DNA of 64,000 nt from Candidatus Altarchaeales archaeon (GTDB taxonomy: Archaea > Altiarchaeota > Altiarchaeia > IMC4 > SCGC-AAA252-I15): the NCBI GenBank assembly GCA_014727915.1, contig WJMO01000005.1, positions 186,001-250,000 of the forward strand, in the 5' to 3' direction. The translations under genes and the position numbers were made by a program. This document shows positions 41,740 to 50,784 of this stretch, piece by piece (the stretch's first letter is position 1; each line of letters begins with the position of its first letter). A model generated the notes under the pieces. The model was given only the letters and a program-made list of their open reading frames with translations, did no database searches and was not told where the DNA came from.

Positions 41740-42455
41740 AGATGTCATTCTTGGACGATATAGTCGGGGAGAAGAGGGTCGAGCTGGAGCGTAAGAGGCG
41801 CAGCCTCGTTGATGCGGTAGCGAAAAGGGGGGTTTCGGTTATTGCGGAGGTGAAGCGTCGAAGCCCTTCAGATGGGGAGTTGAACCTCGTGGACTCCGTT
41901 GGTACAGCGGTTACCTACGAGAGCAGCGGAGCATCTGCAATATCAGTCCTGACCGATGAGAAGCACTTCGGCGGAACCTTGAACGACTTGAAGGCCGTCA
42001 AGGCCGCGGTTGACATACCTGTGCTGCGCAAGGACTTCATCGTGGACGAGCTACAACTGTATGAGTCCCTTGTCTACCGGGCTGACGCAGTGCTTTTGAT
42101 CGCCGCAATATTGAAGGAGGAGACGCCAGTGTTCGTTGAAAAGGCGCGGTTGCTCGGTTTGGACTGCCTGGTAGAGGTCCACGACGAAGATGACCTAAAG
42201 TATGCGCTCTCTTCCAAGGCCAAGCTTATCGGGGTGAACAACAGGAACCTGGAGACGTTCGAGGTTGACCTGGCTGTCACTGAGAACCTCGCGCCCATGA
42301 TCCCCAAGGACCGTCTGATAGTCGCGGAGAGTGGAGTCCACACACGGGAGGATGTCCTGCGTATGAAGGAGGCTGGCGCGGACGCTATCCTGGTCGGCAC
42401 GTCGCTGATGAGGTCGGGGGACCTGGAGTCGAAGATGAGGGAGCTGCTGCAATGA
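41736..42455 (+). CDS. trpC: Indole-3-glycerol-phosphate synthase
   Basis: The product is 239 residues with the TIM-barrel motifs: VIAEVKRRSPSDGEL (34-48), SVLTDEKHFGG near 70-80, VLRKDFIVDELQLYE near 93-107, and GVNNRNLETFEVD near 165-177. AESGVHTREDV and ILVGTSLM end the barrel. It closes the indole ring. The GTG at 41736 follows the GTGA pattern of the operon; ATG 41742 is the alternative. Confidence 0.96.
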   Translation: MKMSFLDDIVGEKRVELERKRRSLVDAVAKRGVSVIAEVKRRSPSDGELNLVDSVGTAVTYESSGASAISVLTDEKHFGGTLNDLKAVKAAVDIPVLRKDFIVDELQLYESLVYRADAVLLIAAILKEETPVFVEKARLLGLDCLVEVHDEDDLKYALSSKAKLIGVNNRNLETFEVDLAVTENLAPMIPKDRLIVAESGVHTREDVLRMKEAGADAILVGTSLMRSGDLESKMRELLQ

Positions 42456-43093
42456 AGGTCAAAGTGTGCGGAGTCACCAACGCGGAGGATGCGCGGATGG
42501 TGTTGGAAGAGGGAGCGGACGCGTTGGGCGTGATAGTGGACGTTCCAGTGGGGACTCCCCGTAAGATAACCTTGGAAACAGCGGTCGATATACGGGATTC
42601 AATAAGTGGCATGAATCATACGCTGATCGCCGTGCTGATGCCAGAGTCCGCTGATGAGGTCGTGAACGTGGTTGAACGATTGGCTCCTGAGGGAATACAA
42701 TTGCATGGCATGGAGTCTCCGGAACTCGTCGCAGATATCCGCGGGAAGGTGGGGTGCACATTAATCAAGGCAATACACGTGGATGAATCCATTGACCTGG
42801 AATATGTAAAACGGGTTTCGGAACATGCTGATGTCATCCTATTGGATACCAAGGTGGGTGACGCAGTCGGCGGCACAGGTGAACAGCACGATTACTCCAT
42901 AGACAATCAGGTCAAGCGGATAACGGGCAATCCCATCATGCTATCCGGCGGATTGAACGCCGAGAACGTTGTGGCAGCGGTCGAACGGGTCAAACCATAC
43001 GCTGTTGACGTCTCCAGCGGCGTGGAGTCGGAGCCGGGCCGCAAAGACCCGGTTAAGGTTCGTAAATTCATAGAGGTGACGGCATGCCTGTAG
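42452..43093 (+). CDS. trpF: Phosphoribosylanthranilate isomerase
   Basis: The product has 213 residues. N-terminal [13 protein letters not shown] carries the catalytic Cys 6. Asp 127 lies in [15 protein letters not shown], the general acid region. [10 protein letters not shown] and VDVSSGVE are the phosphate-binding loops. It makes CdRP by Amadori rearrangement. It overlaps trpC by 4 nt as ATGA and trpB by 10 nt. Confidence 0.95.
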   Translation: MKVKVCGVTNAEDARMVLEEGADALGVIVDVPVGTPRKITLETAVDIRDSISGMNHTLIAVLMPESADEVVNVVERLAPEGIQLHGMESPELVADIRGKVGCTLIKAIHVDESIDLEYVKRVSEHADVILLDTKVGDAVGGTGEQHDYSIDNQVKRITGNPIMLSGGLNAENVVAAVERVKPYAVDVSSGVESEPGRKDPVKVRKFIEVTACL

Positions 43094-44256
43094 GCAAATT
43101 CGGACAGTATGGGGGCCAGTTCGTTCCCGAGACTCTTATGCCTGCATTGGAGGAGCTGGAGAAAGCCTACAAAAAGCACATGAAAGACAAAGGCTTCAAA
43201 AATGATTTGGCTCATCTGCTATCGGATTTCGCCGGCAGGCCCACGCCACTATACCTGGCCGGGAACCTTTCAGACGAGTATGGTGTCAGGATATATCTGA
43301 AGAGGGAGGACCTGGTCCACGGCGGCGCCCACAAGCTCAACAACACCCTCGGCCAGGTGCTTTTGGCCCAGAGGATGGGAAAGCCCCGCGTAATCGCGGA
43401 GACGGGCGCGGGACAGCATGGGGTGGCGACCGCAATATCATGCGCTGCCCTGGGCCTCGACTGCGAGGTCCACATGGGCACGGAGGACATGGAACGGCAG
43501 AAGCTCAACGTGTTCCGTATGGGGCTGTTGGGTGCTAGGGTGATCCCCGCGACGTCAGGCTCCTGCACTTTGAAGGACGCGACCAACGAGGCATTGCGTG
43601 ATTGGTTGGCCAACGTGGAAGAAACCTACTACTGCATCGGCAGCGTAGTCGGACCCCATCCCTACCCCACGATTGTCAGGGACTTCCAGAGGGTGATCGG
43701 ACGGGAGACGCGCAGGCAGGTATTGAAGCTGGAAGGCAGGCTTCCTGACGCGATAGTTGCATGCGTTGGCGGAGGCTCGAACGCATTGGGCTCTTTCACC
43801 GACTTCATAAAAGACGGGGGTGTCCGGTTGGTTGGTGTCGAGGCCGGCGGCAAGGGAGTCAACACAAGAGACCATGGCGCAACATTGGGCAAAGGCTCTG
43901 ATGGTGTGTTCCATGGCATGCATACCAAGCTACTGCAGGATAGATACGGTCAGATACAGACGTCTTACAGCATATCAGCCGGCTTGGACTATCCCGGTGT
44001 CGGCCCTCAGCTTTCGGATCTCGCGGCTTCCGGCAGGCTTGAAACCGCACATGCGACGGACAGGCAGGCGATAGAGGCGGTGAAGGTCTTGTGCGAGAAG
44101 GAGGGTATTCTGCCTGCTTTGGAGAGCGCCCATGCAGTCTCCCATGCTCTGAAGATGGCAGGGGAGATGAAGGAAGGCGTTATAGTTATAACCGTCTCCG
44201 GGAGGGGGGACAAGGACGTCCACACCATAGCAGATGCCCTGGGGGTGGAATTATGA
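43084..44256 (+). CDS. trpB: Tryptophan synthase beta chain
   Basis: The product has 390 residues. PLP Lys 84 is in [22 protein letters not shown] (near 102-111) and the phosphate loop [10 protein letters not shown] near 222-231 are intact. [11 protein letters not shown] at the N-terminus marks the TrpB1 type that pairs with TrpA. It overlaps trpA by 4 nt. A second, TrpB2-type, gene follows at 45071. Confidence 0.97.
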   Translation: MPVGKFGQYGGQFVPETLMPALEELEKAYKKHMKDKGFKNDLAHLLSDFAGRPTPLYLAGNLSDEYGVRIYLKREDLVHGGAHKLNNTLGQVLLAQRMGKPRVIAETGAGQHGVATAISCAALGLDCEVHMGTEDMERQKLNVFRMGLLGARVIPATSGSCTLKDATNEALRDWLANVEETYYCIGSVVGPHPYPTIVRDFQRVIGRETRRQVLKLEGRLPDAIVACVGGGSNALGSFTDFIKDGGVRLVGVEAGGKGVNTRDHGATLGKGSDGVFHGMHTKLLQDRYGQIQTSYSISAGLDYPGVGPQLSDLAASGRLETAHATDRQAIEAVKVLCEKEGILPALESAHAVSHALKMAGEMKEGVIVITVSGRGDKDVHTIADALGVEL

Positions 44257-45011
44257 GATTGGAAGACGCACTGTCCGGCGGTGGCAAGCTGGTTGCATTC
44301 ATCGTCGGCGGAGACCCGAGCATTGAAGACTCTTTCAACATCGCATGTGATGTTATCGAAGCCGGCGCCGATGTCCTGGAGATAGGGTTGCCTTTCAGCG
44401 ACCCCCTCGCCGACGGTCCTACGATCCAGGCCGCGGGTCAGAGGGCGTTGGAGGCCGGCATGAACACGGACAAGTACTTCAACCTCGTGAAGAGGGTGGA
44501 TGGGAGATATGACACGCCTCTGGTGTGCCTGACATACTATAACATCTGCCTCCAGTATGGGCTGGCCAGGTTCGCAGTGAAATGCGCCGAGTCAGGGATT
44601 GATGGTGTGATAGTCCCTGACCTGCCCGTCGAGGAGGCGGGTCCGTTCCTCAAAGAGCTGCAGGGGAACAATGTGGACTTCATATTCCTCGTGTCGGAGA
44701 CGACAACCGACGACAGGCTCGAGAAGATAGTCAAGAAGGCGTCAGGTTTCATATACGTGGTATCACTGTTAGGCACTACAGGCGCGCGGAAAGAGGTCAA
44801 CCCCAGACTAAAGGGGCTGATATCACGCATAAGAAAACAAACCAGCCTCCCATTGGCGGTGGGGTTTGGCATCAGCCAACCGGAGCATGTGAGGCGGGTG
44901 TTGGACATGGGCGCCGACGCGGCAATAGTTGGTTCTGCGATAGTCAAGAGAATCGAGAAGGGAGAAGACGCCAGATCCTACGTGAAAAAGCTGAAGAAAG
45001 CATCAGAATAG
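44253..45011 (+). CDS. trpA: Tryptophan synthase alpha chain
   Basis: The product is 252 residues from ATG 44253. The catalytic Glu 43 is in [15 protein letters not shown] and Asp 54 in the same block. [21 protein letters not shown] and [11 protein letters not shown] follow in barrel order. It cleaves indole-3-glycerol phosphate and channels indole to TrpB. It is the last gene of the operon. Confidence 0.97.
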   Translation: MRLEDALSGGGKLVAFIVGGDPSIEDSFNIACDVIEAGADVLEIGLPFSDPLADGPTIQAAGQRALEAGMNTDKYFNLVKRVDGRYDTPLVCLTYYNICLQYGLARFAVKCAESGIDGVIVPDLPVEEAGPFLKELQGNNVDFIFLVSETTTDDRLEKIVKKASGFIYVVSLLGTTGARKEVNPRLKGLISRIRKQTSLPLAVGFGISQPEHVRRVLDMGADAAIVGSAIVKRIEKGEDARSYVKKLKKASE

Positions 45012-45070
45012 CATTTTTTTGCTTTTTAATTGTTTGTTCGAATTATTTGGTATTTTCATGGTGGTTGAGA

Positions 45071-46435
45071 ATGGATGATGTTAAGTTTGTTCTGGACGAG
45101 AATGAGTTGCCTAAGAAATGGTATAATGTGAACGCTGATCTGCCCAAGCCATTGGACCCTCCGCTTCACCCGATGACGTTGGAGCCCCTGGGTCCGGAGG
45201 ACCTGGCTCCACTGTTCCCGATGGAGTGCATAAAGCAGGAGATGAGCCCTGAAAGGTACATTGACATACCCGGCGAGGTCAGGGACGTGCTGCGTCTCTG
45301 GAGGCCCAGCCCGCTGTACAGGGCCAGGAGGCTTGAGAAGCTGTTGAAGACGCCCGCTAAGATATACTACAAGTGGGAGGGAGTGTCCCCTCCGGGTTCG
45401 CATAAGCCCAACACCGCAGTAGCCCAGGCATACTACAACATGAAAGAGGGCATCGAGCGGATTTCCACGGAGACGGGCGCGGGCCAGTGGGGCAGCTCGC
45501 TCGCCTTCGCGACCAAATTGTTCGAGCTTGAGTGCATGGTGTACATGGTCAAGTGCAGCTACGAGCAGAAGCCCTACCGGAGGATAATGATGGAGGCCTG
45601 GGGCGCTAAGGTCGTTCCCAGCCCCAGCGAGCTGACCGACGCAGGCAAAGCAATATTGAAGAAGGACTCCAAGTGTCCCGGCAGCCTGGGCATCGCCATC
45701 AGCGAGGCGGTCAACGACGCCATGGCCAAGGAGAACACACACTACAGCCTTGGGAGCGTGTTGAACCACGTGTGCATCCACCAGTCGGTTGTCGGTTTGG
45801 AGGCTAAGAAGCAGCTTGAGATGGCAGGCGAGGAAAAGGCAGACATAGTGGTAGGCTGCGTCGGCGGGGGAAGCAACTTCGCAGGTCTCGCGTTCCCCTA
45901 CGTCCACGACAAGGTCAACGGCGCGGACATAGACATAGTCGCTGTCGAGCCCATGGCCTGCCCGACATTGACCAAAGGAACATATGCTTACGACTACGGG
46001 GACACCGCCAAGATGGCGCCGATAGTGAAGATGTACACGTTGGGCCACGACTTCGTCCCGGAGCCCATCCACGCCGGAGGCCTCAGATACCATGGGGACA
46101 GCCCACAACTGTCGCTGCTGGTGAGCGAAGGCGTGATAAGGGCCGAAGCCTACCATCAGATCGAGTGCTTCGACGCTGCGAAGATGTTCGCCGAAACCGA
46201 GGGCTTCCTTGTGGCGCCCGAAACCAGCCACGCGGTCAAAGGCGCGATCGAGGCGGCTTTGAAGTGCAAGGAGTCAGGGGAGGAGAGGGTCATAGTCTTC
46301 AACAACAGCGGCCACGGACACTTCGACCTCGCAGCATATGACGCATACCATCAGGGCAAGCTCGTCGACTACGAGTACCCTGCGGAGCTGATAAAGCAGA
46401 GCCTGAAAAACCTGCCGGACGTCGGGGGGAATTAA
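45071..46435 (+). CDS. trpB2: Tryptophan synthase beta chain 2
   Basis: The product is 454 residues from ATG 45071; GTG 45047 is in frame but less likely. PLP Lys 112 lies in [14 protein letters not shown]. The long N-terminal extension, PKWY-like start (LPKKWYNV) and the [10 protein letters not shown] block mark TrpB2. [12 protein letters not shown] and [13 protein letters not shown] are conserved. TrpB2 enzymes salvage indole without a strong TrpA partner. A 59-nt gap and a TTTTTAATTG box suggest its own promoter. Confidence 0.95.
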   Translation: MDDVKFVLDENELPKKWYNVNADLPKPLDPPLHPMTLEPLGPEDLAPLFPMECIKQEMSPERYIDIPGEVRDVLRLWRPSPLYRARRLEKLLKTPAKIYYKWEGVSPPGSHKPNTAVAQAYYNMKEGIERISTETGAGQWGSSLAFATKLFELECMVYMVKCSYEQKPYRRIMMEAWGAKVVPSPSELTDAGKAILKKDSKCPGSLGIAISEAVNDAMAKENTHYSLGSVLNHVCIHQSVVGLEAKKQLEMAGEEKADIVVGCVGGGSNFAGLAFPYVHDKVNGADIDIVAVEPMACPTLTKGTYAYDYGDTAKMAPIVKMYTLGHDFVPEPIHAGGLRYHGDSPQLSLLVSEGVIRAEAYHQIECFDAAKMFAETEGFLVAPETSHAVKGAIEAALKCKESGEERVIVFNNSGHGHFDLAAYDAYHQGKLVDYEYPAELIKQSLKNLPDVGGN

Positions 46436-46477
46436 CCCCCTTCCGCCCATATTTTTCCTCTGCTCTACCACGGAACG

Positions 46478-46485
46478 CTTTATAT
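46478..46485 (+). promoter_or_regulatory. TATA-like box of putative ncRNA
   Basis: CTTTATAT is placed so that transcription would begin near 46509, just before a strong hairpin and with no open frame between. Supports the RNA call below. Confidence 0.35.
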
Positions 46486-46508
46486 CGTGTTCGAATCCTT
46501 TAGTGTAG

Positions 46509-46592
46509 CTTGTGACTTTGGGGGCTGCTTGTGTTCCCCTGATGACGTGAAACGCATTGAAGGAGGCGCTGTGTCATCAGGGGCCGGCAGCA
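46509..46592 (+). ncRNA. Putative structured ncRNA or leader hairpin
   Basis: In the 246-nt gap after trpB2, CCCCTGATGAC (46536-46546) pairs perfectly with GTCATCAGGGG (46573-46583), an 11-bp stem with three possible G-U pairs inside. An outer GCTGC/GCAGC stem (46524-46528 and 46587-46591) encloses it with an asymmetric internal loop. The apical loop is GAAACGCATTGAAGGAGGCG-like. I match it to no known RNA family. It could also be a leader, although the next gene has its own TATA box. Confidence 0.4.
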
Positions 46593-46650
46593 ATTAAACC
46601 GGTATTTTATAACTTATTTTGAAAAAAACCCGGATAATCTATAAAAAACC

Positions 46651-46660
46651 CTTTTTATCC
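46651..46660 (+). promoter_or_regulatory. TATA box of NAD-kinase-like gene
   Basis: CTTTTTATCC lies 22-31 nt before GTG 46682 and fixes that start over the upstream in-frame ATG at 46619. Confidence 0.5.
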
Positions 46661-46681
46661 TGTTCGTCCCTAGTGTATTCT

Positions 46682-47791
46682 GTGAAAGTCGGCTTTCTCG
46701 TGAATCCGGTCGCTGGCATGGGTGGCAGGGTGGGTTTGAAGGGCACGGATGGCTTAGTTGAGGAGGCGTTAAATAGGGGTGCGCTGCCAGTTGCGCCGGC
46801 TCGCGCAGGGGAGTGCATCAACGTGCTGAAAGCGGGCAGGGACCGCCTGGAGATCCTCACATGCTCGGGCGAAATGGGCGAAGACCTATTGGACGGTTTT
46901 GATTTCGACGTCGTATATGAATGTGGCGGTGATACCACATCCGATGACACTGTGAAGGCCTGCAGTGTCCTCATCGGCTCGGGTGTCGGACTGATATTAT
47001 TCTGCGGCGGTGACGGGACGGCAAGAGACGTCTTCGAGGCTGTGGGAGACTCTGTCCCTGTGCTTGGCATACCCTCGGGTGTTAAGATGCACTCGTCGGT
47101 CTTCGCCGTAAACCCTGTTGCGGCAGGCGAGCTGGTCCTCGACTTCGTGAACGGGGATGCTGGCTTGCACGAGGCCGAGGTGGTTGACGTGGACGAGGAA
47201 GCCTACCGGGAGAACGAGCTGAAGACGAGACTATATGGCTTGATGTATACTCCGTACAGGCAGGACCTGGTCCAGGCATCCAAGGCAGTCTATCATGCTG
47301 TTGACGACGAGCAGGCTAAGAGGGAAATAGCCGAGTTTGCGGCGGAGTTCATGGGTGACGGTTCGGCATACATAGTGGGCGCGGGTTCAACTACTAAGGC
47401 AATTGGGGACCGGCTGGGAGTCGACAAGACCCTATTGGGGGTTGATGTCCTTAAGGACGGGGAGATGGTGTTCAAGGATGCTGGCGAGAAGGACCTGCTA
47501 ACTGCTTTGGAGGGGGAAGATACGGCGAAGATAATCGTCTCTCCCATTGGAGCCCAGGGTTTCGTATTCGGCAGGGGAACCCAGCAGATAAGCCCTGAGG
47601 TTATCCGCAGGGTCGGTGTGGATAACATAATCTACGTTTCAACGCAGCATAAGCTGAATGCGGTTCCCCATCTCCTGGTGGACTCCGGTGATATGGGTTT
47701 GGACTCGGAGATTGCCGGCTACCGGAGCGTTGTCATAGGTTATCGGCTTTCTCAGCGCAAGGATATCAGAGCAGTCGCCGGAGGAAGCTGA
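46682..47791 (+). CDS. ATP-NAD/AcoX kinase family protein (COG3199-like)
   Basis: The product is 369 residues from GTG 46682. The N-terminus VKVGFLVNPVAGMGGRVGLKGTDG contains the family glycine-rich opening. The NAD-kinase diglyceride-type motif GGDGTARDVF is near 101-110, and the VPSGVKMHSS-like IPSGVKMHSS segment is near 127-136. It probably phosphorylates NAD or a related diol. The last 26 bp overlap a convergent secreted protein gene. Confidence 0.9.
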   Translation: MKVGFLVNPVAGMGGRVGLKGTDGLVEEALNRGALPVAPARAGECINVLKAGRDRLEILTCSGEMGEDLLDGFDFDVVYECGGDTTSDDTVKACSVLIGSGVGLILFCGGDGTARDVFEAVGDSVPVLGIPSGVKMHSSVFAVNPVAAGELVLDFVNGDAGLHEAEVVDVDEEAYRENELKTRLYGLMYTPYRQDLVQASKAVYHAVDDEQAKREIAEFAAEFMGDGSAYIVGAGSTTKAIGDRLGVDKTLLGVDVLKDGEMVFKDAGEKDLLTALEGEDTAKIIVSPIGAQGFVFGRGTQQISPEVIRRVGVDNIIYVSTQHKLNAVPHLLVDSGDMGLDSEIAGYRSVVIGYRLSQRKDIRAVAGGS

Positions 47792-48188
47792 CTATGGCTT
47801 CCCATGCCCTGTTGCCGGGTTCTGGAGCGGTTGTGAAGCCTACCATGGCCGGTTCTGCCCGTGTGGTTGTGGTGTGTGTCGTGTAAGCGGTCTTTGATAT
47901 GTTCCTGTAGACTATCCTGGCATATGGCAGGGTCGAGGATGTTGTCTTCTGGTCCTGGTAGAATGCGGATGCGGATCCGACCACCATTGGAACGCCCTCT
48001 GCAAACTGGCTGCCGATTTCATCCTCGTCTCCGCGGGTCTCCCGGCCTTGATGGAGGTCTGTCCCGTCGTCTCCAGCCTGCTCTTCGTCGTATGGCACGT
48101 AGACTTTCATCATGACTTCGGCTCCGGCGGCAAAGATGGAGAGGCATAGCAGTAAACATGTCAGAATAAATGCCTTCCTTACGGTCAT
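47766..48188 (-). CDS. Secreted or membrane-tethered protein of unknown function
   Basis: The product has 140 residues. The N-terminus is a signal peptide (TVRKAFILTCLLLCLSIFAAGAE, cleavage near 22-24). An acidic segment DEEQAGDDGTDL follows, then a Thr-rich stretch (TAYTTHTTTTRAE) that looks like a surface linker, and a C-terminal amphipathic helix. No domain known. It overlaps the end of the convergent kinase gene by 26 nt. Confidence 0.6.
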   Translation of the reverse strand: MTVRKAFILTCLLLCLSIFAAGAEVMMKVYVPYDEEQAGDDGTDLHQGRETRGDEDEIGSQFAEGVPMVVGSASAFYQDQKTTSSTLPYARIVYRNISKTAYTTHTTTTRAEPAMVGFTTAPEPGNRAWEAIVSFLRRLL

Positions 48189-48235
48189 GTTTAACTAGAA
48201 GCATGATTTCTTTAAATAATTCCAAATAGTATATG

Positions 48236-48760
48236 ATGGTCAATGTGCTATTGACCGGTTCTCCGGGTGTCGGGAAGACCACCGTCGTGAGGAAGGTAAT
48301 CTCCCGCCTTCCCGGTAGTGTGGGTGGTTTCTATACAGAGGAGATGCTGGAGTCCGGTAAACGCGTCGGCTTCAGAATCCGCACGGTGGATGGTATGGCC
48401 GGGGTACTGGCTCATAAGAAGTCTCACGGGACTTATTTCGTCGAGGATGACAGGACCGAGTATAGGATAAATCTCAGGGACTTGGAGGATATCGGGGTGA
48501 AGTCCATCATTGACGCGGTCGAATCAGATGATGTGGTCGTCATAGACGAGATCGGTCGTATGGAGTTGTTCTCAGATCATTTCAGGGATGCGGTCTCCCA
48601 TGCGTTTGATTCCGGGAAGACGGTTTTTGCGTCCATAAGCAAGTATGGCGGGTCTTTTGAGGAGGAGTTGAAGATGAGGGAGGGTAATCGGGTCTTTGAG
48701 GTAACGGCGGATAACCGGGATTCCCTCCCTGATGTTGTGTTGCAGGCTTTGAAGGGGTGA
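48236..48760 (+). CDS. THEP1-type nucleoside-triphosphatase
   Basis: The product is 174 residues from ATG 48236. The P-loop is GSPGVGKTT at 8-16, and the family Walker B is VVVIDEIGRMEL near 102-113. GGFYTEEMLESGKRVGFRI (about 32-50) is the signature of the THEP1 family. These enzymes hydrolyse NTPs slowly and are of unclear role. The stop overlaps the next gene frame (GTGA at 48757). Confidence 0.92.
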   Translation: MVNVLLTGSPGVGKTTVVRKVISRLPGSVGGFYTEEMLESGKRVGFRIRTVDGMAGVLAHKKSHGTYFVEDDRTEYRINLRDLEDIGVKSIIDAVESDDVVVIDEIGRMELFSDHFRDAVSHAFDSGKTVFASISKYGGSFEEELKMREGNRVFEVTADNRDSLPDVVLQALKG

Positions 48761-48765
48761 TTGTG

Positions 48766-49011
48766 TTGCATGGTTTCTCGGTTGCGGAGGGTATTGCAAA
48801 GGCGGTGTCGGACGAGCGGGAGGGAGGTCGAGGGTCTTTGGCTGCAGTCAGGGTCCGGGTCGGGAGGAACATGTTCCACAGCCTTGAGGAGCTTCTTTCA
48901 GCTTGGGATATCGTGTCTCCCGAGTATGGTCTTGACGGTGTCCGTTTGGAGGTTGAGGTTGTCGATGGGGGGGATTGCGTTCTTGATAAGCTATTATACT
49001 CTACTTCTTAA
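48766..49011 (+). CDS. HypA-like protein lacking the zinc-binding domain
   Basis: From TTG 48766 the protein is 81 residues and begins MHGFSVAEGIAKAV, matching the nickel-binding N-terminus of HypA (His 2). VRVRVGRNMFHSLEELLSAWDIV and LEVEVVDGGDC follow the HypA nickel domain pattern. The protein then stops, so the two CxxC zinc motifs of normal HypA (about 115 residues) are absent. GTG 48757 overlaps the upstream stop as GTGA and could be the start instead, giving MIVLHGF. A link to nickel insertion into the MBH hydrogenase is inferred. Confidence 0.68.
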   Translation: MHGFSVAEGIAKAVSDEREGGRGSLAAVRVRVGRNMFHSLEELLSAWDIVSPEYGLDGVRLEVEVVDGGDCVLDKLLYSTS

Positions 49012-49022
49012 TTGTGTATGCT

Positions 49023-49250
49023 ATGGTCGATGCTGATAGGATACGGGAGGAGGGCGTAAAGTTGTTGGATGAGTTCAGCGAGAAGCTCAGGGATGTTCCT
49101 GAGACTGGGGAGACCCATTATGTTGTGGATCTTAAGAATGTGTGGAGGCCTGACGCCAGGCCTGAGAGGTGTGAGGGTTTCCGGGAAAAGCTTGGTAAGC
49201 TGGCTCCGAAGTTTGAGAAGGGCTATGTTGTGGCTGAAAAGGGAGAATAG
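49023..49250 (+). CDS. GatC-related protein
   Basis: The product is 75 residues from ATG 49023. The sequence VDADRIREEGVKLLDEFSEKL and the PETGETHYVVDLKNVWRPD segment match the archaeal GatC-related family (TIGR01827-type), with GFREKLGKLAPKF near the end. GatC helps assemble the tRNA-dependent amidotransferase, but this short related group may differ in role. gatA and gatB are not in the window. Confidence 0.78.
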   Translation: MVDADRIREEGVKLLDEFSEKLRDVPETGETHYVVDLKNVWRPDARPERCEGFREKLGKLAPKFEKGYVVAEKGE

Positions 49251-49332
49251 CCGAATTTACTATCTTATGTATACTCTGGTCTTTTCCTGTCTTTTTAATC
49301 CGTTTAATGTGCTTTAAGTTTATTTATTACAT

Positions 49333-49374
49333 ATCTAAATATCTAAATCCCCTTTTTAATTTATAAATCTAAAT
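49333..49374 (+). promoter_or_regulatory. Repeated ATCTAAAT boxes upstream of arsR
   Basis: ATCTAAAT occurs at 49333, 49341 and 49367. The first two are tandem (8-bp period) and the third lies 16 nt before the arsR start, within a very AT-rich promoter. They are likely operator half-sites for the regulator encoded next, an autoregulatory arrangement that is common for ArsR. Confidence 0.5.
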
Positions 49375-49389
49375 ATTTAAAATGATAAT

Positions 49390-49641
49390 ATGCGGAGGGA
49401 TAAGCTCAATCTCTACAAGGCACTATCCGACGAGACCCGATACCGGATACTGGAAAACCTGCTGTCAGGCGAGAAGACAGTCCAGGAGATAACAAAACAC
49501 TGCAAGCGCGCCCAATCAACGACCTCACTACAGCTAAAGAAGCTTGAGAACTACGGGCTTGTGACCTCCAGAAGGGAGGGCAAGCACATGTACTACCGGA
49601 TAGACCACGACAAGCTATCCCTTGTGCACAGGCTGCTATGA
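49390..49641 (+). CDS. ArsR-family winged-helix regulator
   Basis: The product has 83 residues and is a single winged-helix domain. KALSDETRYRILENLLSG (helix 1-2) and TVQEITKHCKRAQSTTSLQLKKLENYGLV (helix-turn-helix) are typical, ending with the wing REGKHMYYRID. No metal-binding Cys pair is obvious except Cys 38 (KHCKR), so the signal is unknown. It converges with the rubrerythrin-like gene with a 6-nt overlap. The upstream ATCTAAAT boxes suggest autoregulation. Confidence 0.9.
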   Translation: MRRDKLNLYKALSDETRYRILENLLSGEKTVQEITKHCKRAQSTTSLQLKKLENYGLVTSRREGKHMYYRIDHDKLSLVHRLL

Positions 49642-50106
49642 GGAGCTGAGCTCCCTCCTCAGATCCTTCAATATCCTGAGATGGGTGGCCTCGAAATCTA
49701 TCAACCACTTGAAGATCTCACACCCCTCCTCATCGCTAAGGTCGCACTCCCGGAGGGCGGACTTATAATGCTCTATAGACTCCTCCTCCGCCTTGATGCC
49801 CATGTCCACGGCAGACAGCTCGTCAACTTCATCGTCATGGAAGTCCTCGTCAAAAACCTCTGGCGGGCTTTCACGCCGGGTCTCCATGAGGTCCTTCATT
49901 ACCAGCCATTCATTGTTCTCCGCGAGATTGTCGTACACAAGCTCCAGCTTCTCAAGATGCTGCAGCTCATCATCCGCCAGCTTCCTGAAGACCTCAGCGC
50001 TGCTCTTGTTCCTGGAACACTTGGCAACCCTACGATAGAACTTGACACCCTCCCGCTCGAGCTTCATAGCCTCTCGAAGAACCTCAAGGGCGTTCACCTG
50101 TTCCAT
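49636..50106 (-). CDS. Rubrerythrin-like ferritin-fold protein
   Basis: The product has 156 residues and four predicted helices. Di-iron ligand motifs: EREGVKFYRR (Glu 18), DELQHLEK (near 46-53), EEESIEHYKS (near 106-115) and DFEATHLRIL (near 138-147), so two ExxH pairs are present. There is no C-terminal rubredoxin domain. It may detoxify peroxide. It overlaps the ArsR gene 3' end to 3' end; a regulatory link is only suggested by proximity. Confidence 0.83.
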   Translation of the reverse strand: MEQVNALEVLREAMKLEREGVKFYRRVAKCSRNKSSAEVFRKLADDELQHLEKLELVYDNLAENNEWLVMKDLMETRRESPPEVFDEDFHDDEVDELSAVDMGIKAEEESIEHYKSALRECDLSDEEGCEIFKWLIDFEATHLRILKDLRRELSSS

Positions 50107-50195
50107 AAAAAAATATTGTCCGTAACATTAAAAAATGAGATTCAACCTTCGCAGAATACAAAATCAACATTAAAAAGAAACTAAAATGCTGCCGT

Positions 50196-50744
50196 TCATA
50201 TCTCCTGCCATCTCCTGTATAGGTTGTGCTCCACCTGCAGGGCGTCAAGTACCTTCCCTGTTATGAAGCCCGTCATGTCGTCTAAGCTCTTGGGCTCATG
50301 GTAGAATCCTATGTTCGGAGGAAGTATTATGGCGCCAGCCAACTTCAGCCTCCTCATGTTTTCGATGGCAGCCAATGTCAGGGGAGTGTCCCTTGGAACC
50401 ACAACCAGCCTGCCGCCCATCTTGAGTACGTTCTCAGCGGACCGGGATATGAGGTTATCAGCGTATCCGTTGGCGATGGCGCTCAAAGTCTTCATCGTGC
50501 AAGGTATGACGACCATCGAGTCAATGCGGTTGCTGCTGGAAGCCAATGGGCTGAACATGTCATGCTCTCCGTGGACTCTGCCCGCCTCCGCCTCCAATGA
50601 TCCAACCTCAACCCCCTCGTGCCCTGCCACTTCAACGGCTCCCTCGCTGACGATGAGATGGGTCTCATGGCCTTTCAAGCCCTTAAGGAGCTTTTCGGCT
50701 AGTATGACGCCTGAGGCTCCTGTGACAGCCACCACTACCTTCAT
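50196..50744 (-). CDS. ubiX: Flavin prenyltransferase
   Basis: The product is 182 residues from ATG 50744; the longer frame from 50852 runs through the trm1 promoter region. VVVAVTGASGVILAEKLLKGL (3-23), IPCTMKTLSAIANGYADNLI (near 83-102), and VPRDTPLTLAAIENMRRL near 118-135 are UbiX signatures. It makes prenylated FMN, the cofactor of UbiD decarboxylases. In some archaea it serves other decarboxylases. No ubiD is in the window. It is divergent from trm1. Confidence 0.93.
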   Translation of the reverse strand: MKVVVAVTGASGVILAEKLLKGLKGHETHLIVSEGAVEVAGHEGVEVGSLEAEAGRVHGEHDMFSPLASSSNRIDSMVVIPCTMKTLSAIANGYADNLISRSAENVLKMGGRLVVVPRDTPLTLAAIENMRRLKLAGAIILPPNIGFYHEPKSLDDMTGFITGKVLDALQVEHNLYRRWQEI

Positions 50745-50784
50745 GTTGGAGAGTATATAACACGTTTGTTTATAATATTGTGTC

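Noticed and set aside
45056..46231. 391-codon minus-strand frame
   Set aside because: It is antisense to trpB2, whose PLP motifs are intact; its composition is not protein-like.
46488..46499. T-loop-like GTTCGAATCC, possible tRNA
   Set aside because: The flanking bases do not form a T stem and no acceptor or anticodon arm is present.
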